A DNA stretch of 64,000 nucleotides from Mikania micrantha (GCA_009363875.1 CM018696.1:93146215-93210214); one strand, 5' to 3'. Positions 32,269-45,547 are shown, numbered from the stretch's first letter. Numbers and translations: made by a program. The notes: generated from the sequence alone by a model not told the origin.

Positions 32269-34039
32269 CTGAGAAAACATGCATTTAAACAAAGTCAACA
32301 CTAGGTTGGTGAGTTCATAAGTTTAGTATTTGAAAACCATTGAATTTATGTCAATCATGTTCATAGTGTTTCACACAAGTTGTATTGATGATTGAATCCC
32401 ATGTTTCACACAATGTCCTCTCCATGGTTGGATGTACAGATAATGTCTCATCCAGTCAAACATACTTATATATAGGGGCATACGAAAGGGTCAAGCCCAG
32501 ACGCCACCCCACCACATGTTTAACTGCACTCAACACTACCTGTAGTACAACGATGGATACCCATTTCCTTTCACCCATGATTTCCCGGTATGCTTATCCA
32601 CTAAGTCCAAAGAAAAGAGACGTAATCGTCTCTGTTGACCATTCCTTACAGAATAGTCGGCACGTAAAATAACTTAGTGAACAAAGTAAGAGATGAAATC
32701 ATCCCTGTTAACTAATCCTTACGAATTAGCTGGTATGTAAAATAAACCATAATTGAATAAAGAGACATAATCTCTGTTAGCTAATCCTTACGGATTAGCC
32801 CGGCATGTAATACAACCCAATGAACAAATAAGAAACGAAGTCGTTTCTGTTAGCTATTCCTTACGGATTAGCCCGGCATGTAAGATATCATACTCGATAT
32901 CTAGAACGAAACTTAATAGTTTCTGTAACTAATCATTACTGATTAGTCTGGCGTGTAGAATACCCAACAATTGAATAAAGAAACATAATAGTCTCTGTTA
33001 GCTATTCCTTAGGGATTAGCCCGTCATGTAAGATATCATACTCGATATCTAGAGCGAAACTTAATAGTTTCTGTAACTGTCAGTACCAACCAGCCCGGTG
33101 TGTAAGATATCATACTCGATATCTAGATAGGAACATAATAGTTCCCGTAGTTGTTTCCCCCTATTCAGCCCGGCGTGTAAAGTGTCCAACTCATAATTCC
33201 TAGTTAGAGACCTAATGGTCTCAGTAGCTGTCAATTCTGATCAGCCCGGTGTGTAAGATACCCTCCCACGATATCTATTGGAATGAACATGTTTCCTAGA
33301 TTTTATGAATGTTATCTAAATGATTGATAGCACCTCTCGTGCCTGGAGTGATTTCATTTGATTTCCCCAAGCCCCGGTTATTAGTTTTAGTGATTTACCC
33401 AACTGATTTACGATTGTGTAACCAACACACTATGACGGTTAGGGAATGTGCTCTAAATAGAGTCTTAGTAAGAAATGATGGTATATGTGTGATATGCCAT
33501 CCCCAAAAACGTGTGCATGTAATATCCTCCTCGATATCACAAGTGAATGTTTCAACTGTTATCCCAAGTTTGCGTGTTCTAGCGATCTTAACAAAGTGTC
33601 ATAAGAGCATGTCTTATACACAATGTTAGTGATGTGTGAATGATATTTCTATCATGAAATTACCTTATCGTGATACTCATTCTTGTCATTAATAGTTGTT
33701 ATTGGCATGTTATCCCATGGTTTTCCCCCGTTGTTCTATCGTGTAAGAATAATATGCACGGTTGTAAGATATGTTCTTAACAACTCACATTATCCTATGT
33801 ATTAATGAGTCATGATTCTAGGTTGGCATGTAGCATCCTAGTTAGTTCAGGTATGATAAAGTCAAACAAGCAAAGCATGTAATGATAAACGATGATAATA
33901 ATAATAAGCAATTATTATCCAATTCATGAAATAAACAACATGTTAATAGAAACTTTTAAATAAATAAAAGTTAAGCATGTTTCTCAGCCCCGAGCTTTGA
34001 AATCAGTAAAGATTTAAGAAAAGGGGCATATAAACTCAC
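32269..34039 (-). other. Putative LTR intron in the solo LTR (1,771 bp)
   Basis: Minus strand: donor ACAAG|GTGAGTTTATATG at 34040/34039; block ATGAACTCACC complementary to it (one G.U wobble); GTGTTGAC; acceptor TTTTCTCAG|GTGACGG at 32269/32268. The 365 bp between acceptor and LTR end matches the 366 bp in the young element. The sequence after the acceptor (GGACAGGTYTA) is also conserved. Confidence 0.65.
32590..33270. repeat. Degenerate tandem repeat with CCCGGCATGTAA core
   Basis: Units of about 85-90 bp containing GATTAGCCCGGCATGTAA, GATATCATACTCGATATC and a GTTTCTGTTAGCTA-like segment, seven or eight copies. It occupies the same place inside the putative intron as the unrelated arrays of the 4,160-bp LTR. 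Confidence 0.8.
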
Positions 34040-34579
34040 CTTGTTATAATGGTTGACTTAGCTTAAATAAGGAAGGCACGCGCTCTTGTTTGTACTTGCA
34101 GTTGTGTTCACAATCCTGTATTGATTTTCACGATGTTCTTAGCTTATAATCATACGTTGTAGGGATTTGTATGTTTGAACGTGATAGCCATAAACTTTGG
34201 CTAACACGTGTAAGTCTCGGTCATCATTTGGCCCTTAGTTCAATTGTAATGGATTTTACTATCCCTTGACTACTTTTAAATTAGACTTGGTTCGTTGCTT
34301 ATGTTGATAGAGTCTTTGTAACCCAACCTCAAAATATACTTAGGCTCATAGTTTGATATTCCACATGTTGCCCTTGTTTACTTGAAACAATCGTTACATA
34401 GTTATTAAATGCTTAGGTAACAACTCTTGTTAAGATTTGAGGTTTAGAGTTTGTAAGGTTCATTATACCCCATCCACGACCACTTTTGTAGTATTTAGAT
34501 TGATAATTTCATGCATGATTGTTCATTAGTTTTTGTTTAGGAGTGTTTGTATAATTCTTGTCATGAGAGCCAACCAATT

Positions 34580-34890
34580 CACATGGGCCGAATATGCATT
34601 CAGTTCATGTATATGGGCCAAATGAATCTGGGCCGTGGTAACTAAATTGGGTCGAATGATGTGGCCAAATGATTAATGTGTTTGGGCCTGGATATGAACG
34701 TATAAGTCAAACAAATGTCCAACATGAAATTTTGCTTGGTGAATGGTCTTCTGACCAAATAGAAACTGCATGAGTGAATGAGGTTGTGGTCTAGTTTCAC
34801 TACTATGGGCCAAATACATTATTTGTGGGCCGAATTATCAGGCCTTGGGCCTATTTTGTTATGGACTGAACTTGTGGACTTTATTGGGCC
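34580..34890 (-). promoter_or_regulatory. TGGGCC (site II-like) cluster in the solo LTR
   Basis: Eight or more TGGGCC hexamers within 310 bp, colinear with the cluster in the 4,160-bp LTRs although the sequence between them is not alike. A CGAATGAG-rich block (34980-35360) follows, in the place held by GGTTCG repeats in the other family. Confidence 0.5.
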
Positions 34891-35647
34891 AGTCTAGGCC
34901 GAATGAGTGGGTGTGTACTCCAACCATCATTGATCAAATGAGATGTTCGTATACTATTGGTGGCCGGCTAGGGTTGTTATTCGAATGAACATGGCTGATC
35001 CATGATGGTAACCAAATGAGCTTGTCTTGGAAGGATTATGGCCGAATGTAGTCATGGCGGCTAGCATGTTCGAATGAGGAGGGCCGAAGCAGTTAGCTTC
35101 TATCGAATGAGGGTGGGCGAATGTATGGGGGCGAATGAGGGGGTTTGGTCGAATGAGAGTGCTCTAGGCCGATTGAGAGCCTCGGTCGAATGAGGTCTGG
35201 TCGAGGTAAGGAAAATGGCGAATGAACCAGGGCGCATGAACCATTCGACATGAGCCCTTCGGCAGTCCCATTCGGCCACCAGCCATTGACGGCCTGAGTG
35301 GCTCCTTCGCCCGCATATGGCTTGGCCTAGAATCGACCCCATTTCAAGGCTCAAGGTAGGTTCGAAGGTGGTGTATGCTAAGCTGGGTTCTCGTGGTTGT
35401 GGGTTTCAAGATGGGGAGGGGTTAACCGGTTAGGGATGAGGCTGGACAAAATAATTGAAAACCCTAATTTTCGCAAACTTCACAGCCCATTTACCTTCGA
35501 TTCAGAGACTCTCAGGTCCGATCCTTTGTACTTTCATGTAGAGCTCGTCAAGGGCTTCGTGTGGGCGCAAGAATCACCGGATTTGGTTAAGAAACGAGAA
35601 AGATATGGTGTTTTGAAGGTCTCCAATGGTGGTGGGTGTTCTTGGCC

Positions 35648-35648
<1 letters not shown>

Positions 35649-35690
<42 letters not shown>
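35649..35690. repeat. (GA)n microsatellite
   Basis: About twenty uninterrupted GA dinucleotides in the solo LTR, just downstream (in element orientation) of its TATA box. The 4,160-bp LTR has a shorter GA-rich tract in the same place. Confidence 0.95.
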
Positions 35691-35696
<6 letters not shown>

Positions 35697-35730
35697 GGTG
35701 ACAAAAATGAGAAAACACTCTCATTTTAGG

Positions 35731-35740
35731 GTTTTTATAC
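35731..35740 (-). promoter_or_regulatory. TATA box of the solo LTR
   Basis: Minus strand GTATAAAAAC within GGGGTATAAAAACCCTAAAA, followed by ATGAGAGTGTTTTCTC. It matches the other LTR family almost base for base. Confidence 0.65.
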
Positions 35741-37696
35741 CCCGCGTGTGTTCGGGTTCGTTTTTGTCGCTCGGTTCGCATTTTCGTCGCGTAACCGGAA
35801 AATTACGCGTAATTAATATCTTTTAAACAAAAAGAATTTAATTTAGTTATTTTGATGAGTTTCAAAATTGTAAAATGTTATTTATTCAATTTAATTAAAT
35901 TTATTATCGTTCGTGTCGGTTTCGTTTCATCAGATCGCGTCACTTACGCGCGTCTTCGTACAGAGCGCTAACTGTACGAACACGATCGTACGTTTCACTT
36001 TCTGATTTGGTTTTCTAATTATCAGTTATCGTTCAGAACGTTAAACTCACAGATATGTTTGTGTGAATCGTCACCCACGCAAACACGCTGTCAGTTTATT
36101 ATTCTGAAACGACACTGCAGATTTGATTTGAATTGTGTTTCCTCACTGTCGGACTCAACTGAACATCCTGTTATCACTTTGCTGTCACGTTGAATTGTCG
36201 GTCATCTGATTCCTGTCATCTATGGATATCAGATCGCAACCGATTTGTTATTGTTATTCGTTTGAACACTATTGTTTCTCTTGAGTTGTTGTATTTATTG
36301 TATTTAAGTTTTCACTTAAACACATACAACTGTGATTTGTTTTCCGAGTTCTGTTGTCACACAACTGTTTACGTACTGTATTTACACACAGTACGTGATG
36401 AAAGTACACACACTGTACGGACTTGCCGTACGGTTTAGTACCAGTTGTCACATGTTGACAATTGAGTATTCTTGGTAGTTTGATATGTAGAATAGGCTTA
36501 AATATGACAACTCATTGCCTGAAGTGGTAAGGAATACATAATCTTTAACTAAAAATCACCTATGGTTCTTCTAGTTTATTGTACATGTTACATGTAACAT
36601 ACAAATGATAAGCAATTATAATTTGATCAACTTCTAAGTTAAATTGTTAAATCCACTATTATTAAATACACTTCTAATGTCATGTGCTAGGTACCCAAGA
36701 AAATTTAACTTAAACTTGTATAAAATTTTCCAATTATTAAAAAAGTATGAGATATAAACTTATTAGAAATTTGATCATATAAAGTGCAATAAATTTAATT
36801 TTTTACATTTTTTGATGAGTAATCTTGATCCATTTTCATGGCTTTGGAAATAAATCTTGTTTGGCATTAACAATTGCATAACCAACCAGGAGTTGGCCTT
36901 CTTTAACTATAGCACAATTGTTAGCTTATTACTCCACACTTACCATACCAGTGTAACAAAATGAGTGAAAACAATAGCATTCTCTAAAATTGGGAGATTC
37001 ATGATTAAAAACAAACTTTGAACTATGAAACAATTACTTGAATAGCAGCAACTTTGATGACATAAAAAAGCAAAATGACGTATTCATTCAACCCACTATT
37101 GCAAACTTGTAAACAAAACAACATCATCCTTTAACTTGCCCTGATTTTGCCACACCATCCTCTAACTTTCCTTGATTTTGAAGAATTAAGAACTTCAAAC
37201 ATATAATTAAAATATCTCGTAAGTTTAAAAAAAACATGTTACTACTCAACACCAATGGTACAACACTTGTTCATTAAACACTACCTTCAAACCTGAAATA
37301 CAAACCAAAATCAAAAACTATATAAAATTAATTTGCTAAATAATAGGTGTGGATAAGATACATACCTTTTGCTTCTTTTTGATAAGATATTCATACTTTT
37401 GCCTGCCTTCATGATTCTCTATTGTCGATTTACAGAGGATGGATGATGGACATGAATGACCGAAATTAAGAAGACGATGGGTGGCTCATGGCTTAGATTA
37501 GGATATTAGTGCTTGATCAGGGATAATTATGTCAATGTTAAACGATAAGTTTTTAGAAAAAGGGGGTTACAAAATCTGTTTTAATTCACTTGGTTAAATT
37601 AAATATGATGTTTTAAAATGTTGACAAGTGGCATGTGGTTGTGTTAGAAGATGCCAAGTGGTGAAATTAGATTTTTGTTTTATTAATATAGTAAGA

Positions 37697-39154
37697 TTAT
37701 GCATTTAGAACATATTCATTTATTTTAAGCAATACTTGTTTTGGTACAAGTAGGCATACTTTATATCAATTTTATTATATTGTAGGTGCGAAGTTGTTGC
37801 GGATAAACGACATAGGAATATAGGATACGGGAAAGATTTGGATGGACTTTAAAGTTTAAAGACAAAAGCTTCATGGTTGAAAAAAAAAAAGCGATAACTT
37901 TGTAGAAATGTAACTAGCATTTTATTTTGTTCCAATCAATTCACTCAAACTTTTTTTTGTCTTAGTTAATTCATTCAGGTTACTTTTGTGTTTAAATTCT
38001 ACGTTTTTAACTTAAATAGTAGGTAATATATGTTAATATAAGTTTGAGTGAATATATTTTTTTAAAATGCCTGATTTGAATCAATAATTATTAATTTTAA
38101 CTAATATCTGACAAAGAACAAAAAATTAATAATTAATAATTACTTGTTCAAGTCAGTCATTTTTTTAAAATTATCCACTCAAACTTATATATCTACAATT
38201 CAGGTTAAAAACATAGATTTTAAACACAAAACTAACTTGAATGACTTAATTGAGACAAAAAAAGTTTGAGTGACTTGATTGGAACAAAATGAAAAGTTTG
38301 TTACATTTTTATGAAGTTTTCCCAAAAAAATGATAGAATATTGAAAGATGACTTATTATTATATTATTATACATCATAATAACAATTACATTGTGGTAAA
38401 AATTAAAGAAAGCGATAACAGGAAACAAACATTAATTTTTACGACCTTTTGTACTCACTTATGTGATAAACTCTCGGGTCTCCCTCAATATCGACTAACC
38501 AGGAGAAATATGTAAAGCACGGCCGCAGGCAATCGGTAGGTGGCCTCCAAAAAAACCGCTCTTAGTAAGAATTGAATTTGAGACATTTAGGTTGTCTCTC
38601 CTACACGTTAACCATTATATTACTTTCACGAAGGTTGGAAATAAAGGGTAAATAACAATATTAATAAATTAAATAGGAGTATAATGAACGTGCATTCATA
38701 CTTTCATTATAATTACCTATAAAAACATTATGTAACATAAAATCATATTTTGTTTATAACTTTATACGGACATGCTTTTTTATTTTATTACATAAAAAAA
38801 TAAATGTCATGTTTTGCTTACATTAACCTAACAGATCACACACCGTCCCGTCATGGTTGGTGCCTGACTATTTTGTTCATACAAACTATGCATTTTTAGT
38901 TGTTTCCAACAAAGTAGGATTGATAACTATATATAGATATACTTTTCAATTTTATTAATCGTCATCAGTTGGTAACTTTAATTAATTTCATAGCTATTAT
39001 AAGACTATTTGTTTTTATCACCTTAACGTTACATCATTACTATTTATTTATTTATTTTTTAAATTATGTTATTCTCAACTCTCTCTTAAAAAAAATGGTG
39101 GACTCTCTTAAAGAGAGATGTGTGCTAAACAAGTGATTTTGTTGCCACAGGACC
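37697..39154. other. AT-rich intergenic stretch
   Basis: No genes seen. It contains a decayed SINE-like copy at about 38455-38640 and otherwise unstructured AT-rich DNA. An imperfect inverted repeat (37900-38300) pairs TTCACTCAAAC / GTTTGAGTGA-type segments around 38100. Confidence 0.5.
38455..38640 (-). mobile_element. Decayed SINE-like element
   Basis: Minus strand has an A box-like TATAATGGTTAACG and a weak B box-like GTCTCAAATTC about 30 nt later, the layout of tRNA-derived SINEs. No target duplication found. Confidence 0.4.
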
Positions 39155-39162
39155 ACCACAAC

Positions 39163-39390
39163 TAGTGGCGGAGCTTGGAAAAAAGTTCGGAGGGGGCCGA
39201 ATGATTTTTAGGAAGAAAACGGAGGGGCCGAAGGATTTTTAGGATGAAAACGGAGGGGACCGAAAGATTTTTAGAAAGAAAACTAAAGGAACCGAAGGAT
39301 TTTCGGACGAAATACTATTATACCGACACTTCTGAGCGAAAAAACAGGGGGGCCGAGGCACCCCCGAGCCCTTCTAATCCTCCGCCAGTG
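39163..39390. mobile_element. hAT MITE (228 bp)
   Basis: Terminal repeats TAGTGGCGGAG / CCTCCGCCAGTG and a perfect 8-bp duplication ACCACAAC at 39155-39162 and 39391-39398. The inside is made of repeated GGGGCCGAA(A/G)GATTTTTAGGA-like segments. Confidence 0.88.
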
Positions 39391-39868
39391 ACCACAACCA
39401 TGTCGGCACTCGGCACCCCGTGTGTGTGAAGCTTGTATAACGATTAGTCTAATTACAAAATGTTTTCCATGTACAATAAGCGATTTATGATCGATAAATG
39501 AATAGTCTAAATACAATGTTTTTGCCAAATACAATTAGCGTTTTATGATCGAGACGGTCAAAAGTGTTTATGAAACTATTCTTAGATCGACTCATAAAAT
39601 GTTGCTTCAAACAGATAACTTTTGTTTTATAAGTGATGAAATATATCACATCAAATAACATGACATTAATATAATGAAACTAAAAATCATATGTAATATA
39701 GTATATGCTATTTAGTTAATACATTTTAAGCGGCCAACATTAATTCATTTTATCTGTTTTCGTTTTACGTTGGTATTTGTTTGACTCATTATACATAAAA
39801 TAAATTTAAGATGATAAAATTTAGACTAATATTGAGACTGATGTAAACTATCAGACAACTCTGACGGG

Positions 39869-40547
39869 CATTGGCGGAGGTTTTAAGGGGCCAGGGGAGG
39901 CCTCGGTCCCTGCCATTTTTCTGACCAAAAAGTCTCGATATATTAGTTTCGGTCGAAAAATTTTATATGTATTAAGTCCGGCCCCTTCGGTTTTTCTTCA
40001 TAAAATTCCTTGGACCCCCTTAAACCCCCTTAGATTTTAAAAAATAATAAAGCTGAACTAATATTGTAAGTTTTAACATTACATTTAAGGGTTCACAGTG
40101 TCAGTTGTTATCTTGTTCATTAGCCAATTTTGAGTTTTAATTTTGTTTTAAGTCTTAAAAATTAAAATGAGCCTTAAGTATTGAACATTACATATTTCAA
40201 TAATTTTCTTCGCAAAGGAAATTGCTGAGAAAAGGAAATTACTGAGAAGTTTGATTCGAAGTGTATAATTAACGAGTTCAAATAGCTTAAAGGTCGTCAT
40301 GTTGAATTATGATTCTTCTTCCGGGTACTCACCTTTTCGTTTTAAACATTTTATGTCTTGTTTGATACAAACATATATGTATTTTTGAGTGGAACAAATA
40401 TTTGATATTTTAAACTTTAAATTGTTTGACCCGACCCAAATAATAATGTGCCGACCCGAATTTTAACCCGAAACATAGCGATAAGGAAATAAAATTTGTC
40501 CCGTGACTTTCGGCCCCCTCGGACAAAATTTTCAAGCTTCGCCACTG
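39869..40547. mobile_element. hAT MITE (679 bp)
   Basis: Ends CATTGGCGGAGG / TTCGCCACTG. The duplication is CTGACGGG at 39861-39868 and CTCACGGG at 40548-40555 (one mismatch). Related by its ends to the element at 39163, but longer. Confidence 0.8.
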
Positions 40548-40555
40548 CTCACGGG

Positions 40556-43500
40556 GCTCAAAACAACTTTATGTTTTGCCTAAAAAATCTACTATAATAA
40601 CATCAGGTCTAAGATCAATTGATTATTGATAAATATTGTTTAACCGAATGAATATAATTTCGATTTATTATTTATATAAACAAAAACAATTTACGAATAA
40701 TTGATTGAACGTTTGGTTCGTGGGGATGACCATTTACTATTTAAAAACATGAATAACGTAAAGGAAAGAGCAACATGATGTACAAGAGACAAGAGAGCTA
40801 CAAATTACAAAAAGAATTCAAAGAGCAATAATTACACTGCTGTCAAGAAGCATAAGATTTTTTTTTTCCCTTTTCGAACTATAAATATCAAATAACATAG
40901 ATATATTTTTAATATATACATTTTCTAATAAATTAAGATTTTCATTGACATATGATTATATTTATAAAACAACTCAATTTTGATATCATTTATTTCTCTC
41001 ATGTTAAATACACTTCTATAGATATCTTAAATAATAATATTAAATATACTTTTTTATCATTTTTAAAAATAATAAAGTATTTTATACATTTTTAATATAT
41101 TAGTATTAAAAAACACACTTTAAAAAACTCAAATTATTATGTAATATAAAATAAAATAAATAGTTTTTCAAAACAAAATGTTTAAAGAAATACACTTTGA
41201 AAAAATAAGTAATAAATAATATTATTATTTTATTACTTAAAATATTAAATTTTACAAAATACTAGTCATATTTTATATTAAAAATCTGTCTTATATTATT
41301 TAAATTTTCATTAATGACTTACTATTTATTATATATTTCGTTCAAACCGTATAATAAACGAGCTAGTAAACTGGTTTTTTTTTATAAAAATAGAGTTCAC
41401 ATTTCCTTTTTGACGTATAGGATAATAATTGATGTCACATACTAAAGTGTTTAAAAGTCAAAATTACCAATATATACTAATTAAAAGATGCTGATGGAAA
41501 ATGCACATATATTTCCTTTTCAAAATTAGGTAGCCATAGATTATTGTGAATACTGAATACAACCGTGATCCAGCTAGTTTTTTTTCACTCCCTTAGCTGG
41601 AGAATAGGACCTCTCACCAACTTTTTTATTGGCCGCTTCTACTCTACCAATACCATTCATATCTACATTTTTGTCATTTTGTATCACTATTTTCTTTTTA
41701 AAAAATCACACCCTAAACTATTTTCGTGGATGAAGCTGATAGGATAAAAGAGCGTGATCGGAGATGGTGGTGACGGTGGTGGATTGTGGTGGAAACCTAA
41801 GGTAAGGAAGAAGGGTGTTATTTGACCATTTTACCCCTCATGTGACTGACACATGGGGGTTTTAACGGAATAAGTTAACGGGGTTAGTGACAAAGGACAA
41901 AAGCAGTGCAAAATTTTCAAAATAAGGACACCCCTAGTAATTTTCGAAGTCAAAGGACGAAACCAACAAATTGCTATATTTGTAAAGGACATAATCAGTA
42001 ATTTACTCTATTTTTTATTAACCGGTCGTAAGCTTAAATCATGTAAAACCTAGGTTTGTTTTTGGCGTAGTGTAAAGAACAGCTAGCTAAAAAAATGTAA
42101 ATGATATAATAAATTTAAACTAACATAATAATTGGATCTTAGTTATTTTACAATCAAAATTGTTAAGATACTAGAAAATTTTCCAAAATTTAATAAATTT
42201 AAGCCTTTTTTTATCACGATAAAGAAATATGATAGTGTAACTTAAGAGTACTCAAATAAGATTTAGAAATCAATATATGATTAGTTACTTGAGTGGAATT
42301 TGCACGTTATCGCCTTGATATGTGTTTGTCATTTTATAATCCTTAAACAAGTTGGTTAAAACCGACATAAAAGAACAATTATTGGGGGCATTTAGTATAT
42401 TAACATTATAGTAATAACTGATTGTTATTATGTTGAATGAAGAATCGACTGCCTTTTGTATATTTAATTATGTTTTGGTTTTCTAAGATTTTAATAGAAA
42501 AAAAATAAGTATTTTGTCAAAAGACTATATTCTTTTATTCTTTTAACATTTTTCTTTCTTTATGTTTTTTCTCTTTGAATTCATCGTCACTCTTAAACAT
42601 GGGGATAAGTCCTTGTGAAACTCTACAATAAAATGTTAAAAAATATTGTTTTTACATAATTTTTCTCAGTTTTAAAATAAAAAGGACACATATCTGGCTA
42701 CAAAAAGACACAATTGAAAATAAAATTTATTATTTGATGATAATTGTGTATTTTTCATAGATTTTATACAAATTATAACTTGTGATGATAATTGTGTATT
42801 TTTCAGTAGGTTTGTTTTATGATTTTAACAAATCCCACCCGCTTTTTACCCATATATATTTTTTTGCTTCCCGTAAAAAGAATTCTGGATCCACCAAAGT
42901 CTATAGGAGGTGAATAGGGTTAACGATTATAAAAAGAAAGTTAGTGAAACTAAAAAATATTTATTCAAGAATAACATTAGGAAATTTTTTAGCCCATTAA
43001 AATGACAAACTTGATTAACCAAAAGGCGTCTGGCATTGTGGCCTGTTTAGGCCCATGATATATTGGTCCAATAAAAGAGCCCAATAGTCAATCAAGAGTT
43101 TGAGCAATCGATTGAGGCCTTGAGGGAATGGGTTCATAAACATAAATCATACTAATCATGAATTTAGTTTAACAAGAGTTTCTGAACTAAAACCGGCTAG
43201 TTTATAATCGAAATAATGATTTTCTTTTCCTAAGATCTAACTAAATAAATTGGCGTTGATACCCAATGGCCAATGCTACATGATAGGACTAGTGATTTTT
43301 TAGCGTAAATCCAACATTGTATTTAACCATGTTACATGATAGGACTAGTGATCACTTGTACGTTAAAAGTAACATAGCGAAAAAAATACACATAAATAAA
43401 CTAAATAACAATAGAAGTAAAAAAAAAGTCATAAAACTAAAAAATGAAAAAAAAAAAGGTTACAGTTTGACTTGTTTAAAAAATATAAAAAAATCATTAT

Positions 43501-43883
43501 TAAATAACAAACAGTATTAACTGTAGGAAAAAAAATAAATGAATGAATGCTAATTCCAGCTAAAACCTAACATATCGACCAACTACAATTTTTTTTACTA
43601 TAGATCTGAGTTGTAAATATATCATGTATCAATTCGCACAAAATTAAATTGTCTTTGTGTTGTAACTATATCATATATCATAGAAACAAATTGATCAACC
43701 TTGTATACAAGTTTTTGAATAGTTTTCTAACTTTTCTTTCGTTAAATTTCTCCTTACACTACATTCTTTCTTTTACTATGTTTTGTGCTTCAGCTGATAA
43801 TTTACACCAACCAACTACTCTTGTTCATGCATTCAACTTCAAAGTTATATTTTGTTGATTAAATGATATGTGGAATCTAGATC
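40556..43883. other. AT-rich intergenic stretch
   Basis: No coding signal. A block at about 41818-42010 (ending AGTCAAAGGACGAAACC ... AATCAGTAATTTACTCT) looks like one end of a Mutator-type element whose partner end I could not find. Confidence 0.5.
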
Positions 43884-43891
43884 GTGCCTGC

Positions 43892-44712
43892 CAGTGGTGT
43901 ACCCAAGTATTGACTGGGTAGCGGCCCTCCTTAATTTTTTTTAGTATTGTATATATGTTAAAATTATAATCGACCTCTTTAAAATTTTGCAATCGCGCCC
44001 CTTAAATTTGTATAATCAAACTTGTGATGAGAACTTAAGTGATAGTTACACTTGTTTTTTTTTTTAGAACAAGTTAATTAAAAAGTCTCCATAGATGTTG
44101 TTTTGGATAGAGATTACAAACAATAAGACCTCATAGAGAACAATTAAGCATGACAATCTTAACTTATAACAAGTTACATGCATAAATTTGGTAAACAATT
44201 ATTGTATTTTTTTATTGAAATGGGTAGCATTATAACATAAAATGAGCTGAGATGAGCAACACCATAATACAATGCGGGTCAAGATGAGTGATTTAAAAAC
44301 TATGTGAATATAATGAATTCAAATGGATAAGAATAATCAATAATATTTGAAATGAAAATCACTAAAAGTTACTTTAACTAAAACAAAATTGGTGTTTTTA
44401 AAATGACTCGTTTTAATCAAAACTAATTTTGCTAAAAACCTATCATGACATGCATCCATCCTGACCCACACTCGTTCTAGCCCGTTACCTAACCCACCCA
44501 TTTTGTCATGCATTAGAACAACTTAAGATGTATTATATTTTTATTATGCTTTAATATATGAGATTTAGTTTAACTGTATTATTTTAACATGACCTGACCT
44601 GATTCGACATACTCCGATCTGAACAAAAAAGGAAAAAAATTATTATATAGCGATCCTCAAATGATTATAAAAATTTTTCGCCCCATAAAAAAAATCTATG
44701 GGTATGCCACTG
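43892..44712. mobile_element. hAT element, non-autonomous (821 bp)
   Basis: Terminal repeats CAGTGGTGTACCCA / TGGGTATGCCACTG. The flanks GTGCCTGC (43884-43891) and GTGTTTGC (44713-44720) are an 8-bp duplication with two C/T differences. A dispersed repeat at about 44230-44512 lies inside and is also found at 60372-60700. Confidence 0.78.
44230..44512. repeat. Dispersed repeat shared with 60372-60700
   Basis: Both copies run through GAGATGAG(C/T)AAC, AATACAATGC, AAATGGATAA, then a T-rich part and a CCCA/ACCC-rich end (ACCTAACCCACCC here, ACCCAACCTAACGC there). Moderately diverged; class unknown. Confidence 0.5.
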
Positions 44713-44889
44713 GTGTTTGCATCTCTCACATATTGCCATACATACATACATACATCTACGGTAACCATTTTGCCTTGTCAACCAACCTGTTATCTTAATC
44801 AAACATCTCTTCGTCAACAATTTTCCTCGTTGTAGCAACGGATACCCCATCTTACTCGTCCAACCTAATCAAAACTAATGGGCACAAGA

Positions 44890-45060
44890 GATCGATGTAT
44901 ATCCACACTCAGTAGGAGGAAACTCACCATAGATGAAAGAAAACTCCCTAACCTAGCATGAAACCCCTGTTTTGTTCATGACAGAGCTTGAACCCGTAAC
45001 CTTCCCAATATTGAAGCCACATGGTACTTACTCTCAATCACTTGAGCTGAGGATCATTGG
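44890..45060 (-). mobile_element. tRNA-derived SINE remnant
   Basis: Minus strand has CTCAAGTGATTGAGAG as a weak A box and GGGTTCAAGCTC as a good B box about 45 nt later. No intact tail or duplication. Confidence 0.5.
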
Positions 45061-45547
45061 TCGCTTTTCCTCCTCTAACTGAAACAAGCATGGATATAGG
45101 TCCTTTAGCAACTCATCGTCTAACCATATGTCCATCCAAACAATGTTTTACATCCATCTCCAACCTTGCTTTTCATCAAGTATTTACCACTATTATTAAC
45201 AAAAGTGAAAGATTATAATAAACTGACAGGTAAGCAGCAACTATTTGCGCCGCAACCCCCCTTCATCAAGTCTATTACATAACCATTGTAATAGAAGAAA
45301 TGCACATCGAAAAATGTGTCGATTTTGACAAAAAAAAAAAAATGGCAATGACTGCCACATACTTGTCATCTTTGGCCTTTGGGGATTAATGATAGTATTT
45401 ATCGTTTTAAATTACATTAGTTATTGTTTCAGGATAAAATGTTGTTCTTTGAAGCAATGATGAACAAGAATTGAATATAAATTAAGATGCTATAAAAAAG
45501 AAAACTTAAAATTATATATTTTTTAATCGAACGATTAATAAAATAAA

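Larger units (their letters stand above)
31904..36452 (-). mobile_element. Solo LTR related to the chromovirus LTRs (4,549 bp)
   Basis: Begins TGTCACACCCCGGGCCGGCG and ends AGTTGTCACA on the plus strand. The 5-bp TGTTG at 31899-31903 and 36453-36457 is a perfect target duplication. It shares ends, terminal hairpin, splice-like signals, TGGGCC cluster and TATA context with the 4,160-bp LTRs, but most of its sequence is diverged, so it is a sister family. No internal domain remains. Confidence 0.9.
30861..37696 (-). mobile_element. Helitron with helicase remnant, split by a solo LTR
   Basis: Minus orientation. The 5' end at 37696 reads TCTTACTATATTAATAAAAC after an A. The 3' end at 30861 reads GTGTTGTACAC (small hairpin), then AGGCTTATAACCTAG, followed by T. 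Insertion between A and T without target duplication is the Helitron signature. Without the nested 4.55-kb LTR the element is about 2.3 kb. It holds a decayed helicase C-terminus near its 3' end. Confidence 0.75.

Noticed and set aside
35100..35354. 84-codon minus-strand frame in the solo LTR
   Set aside because: Falls in the CGAATGAG motif block and is not present in the sister LTR.
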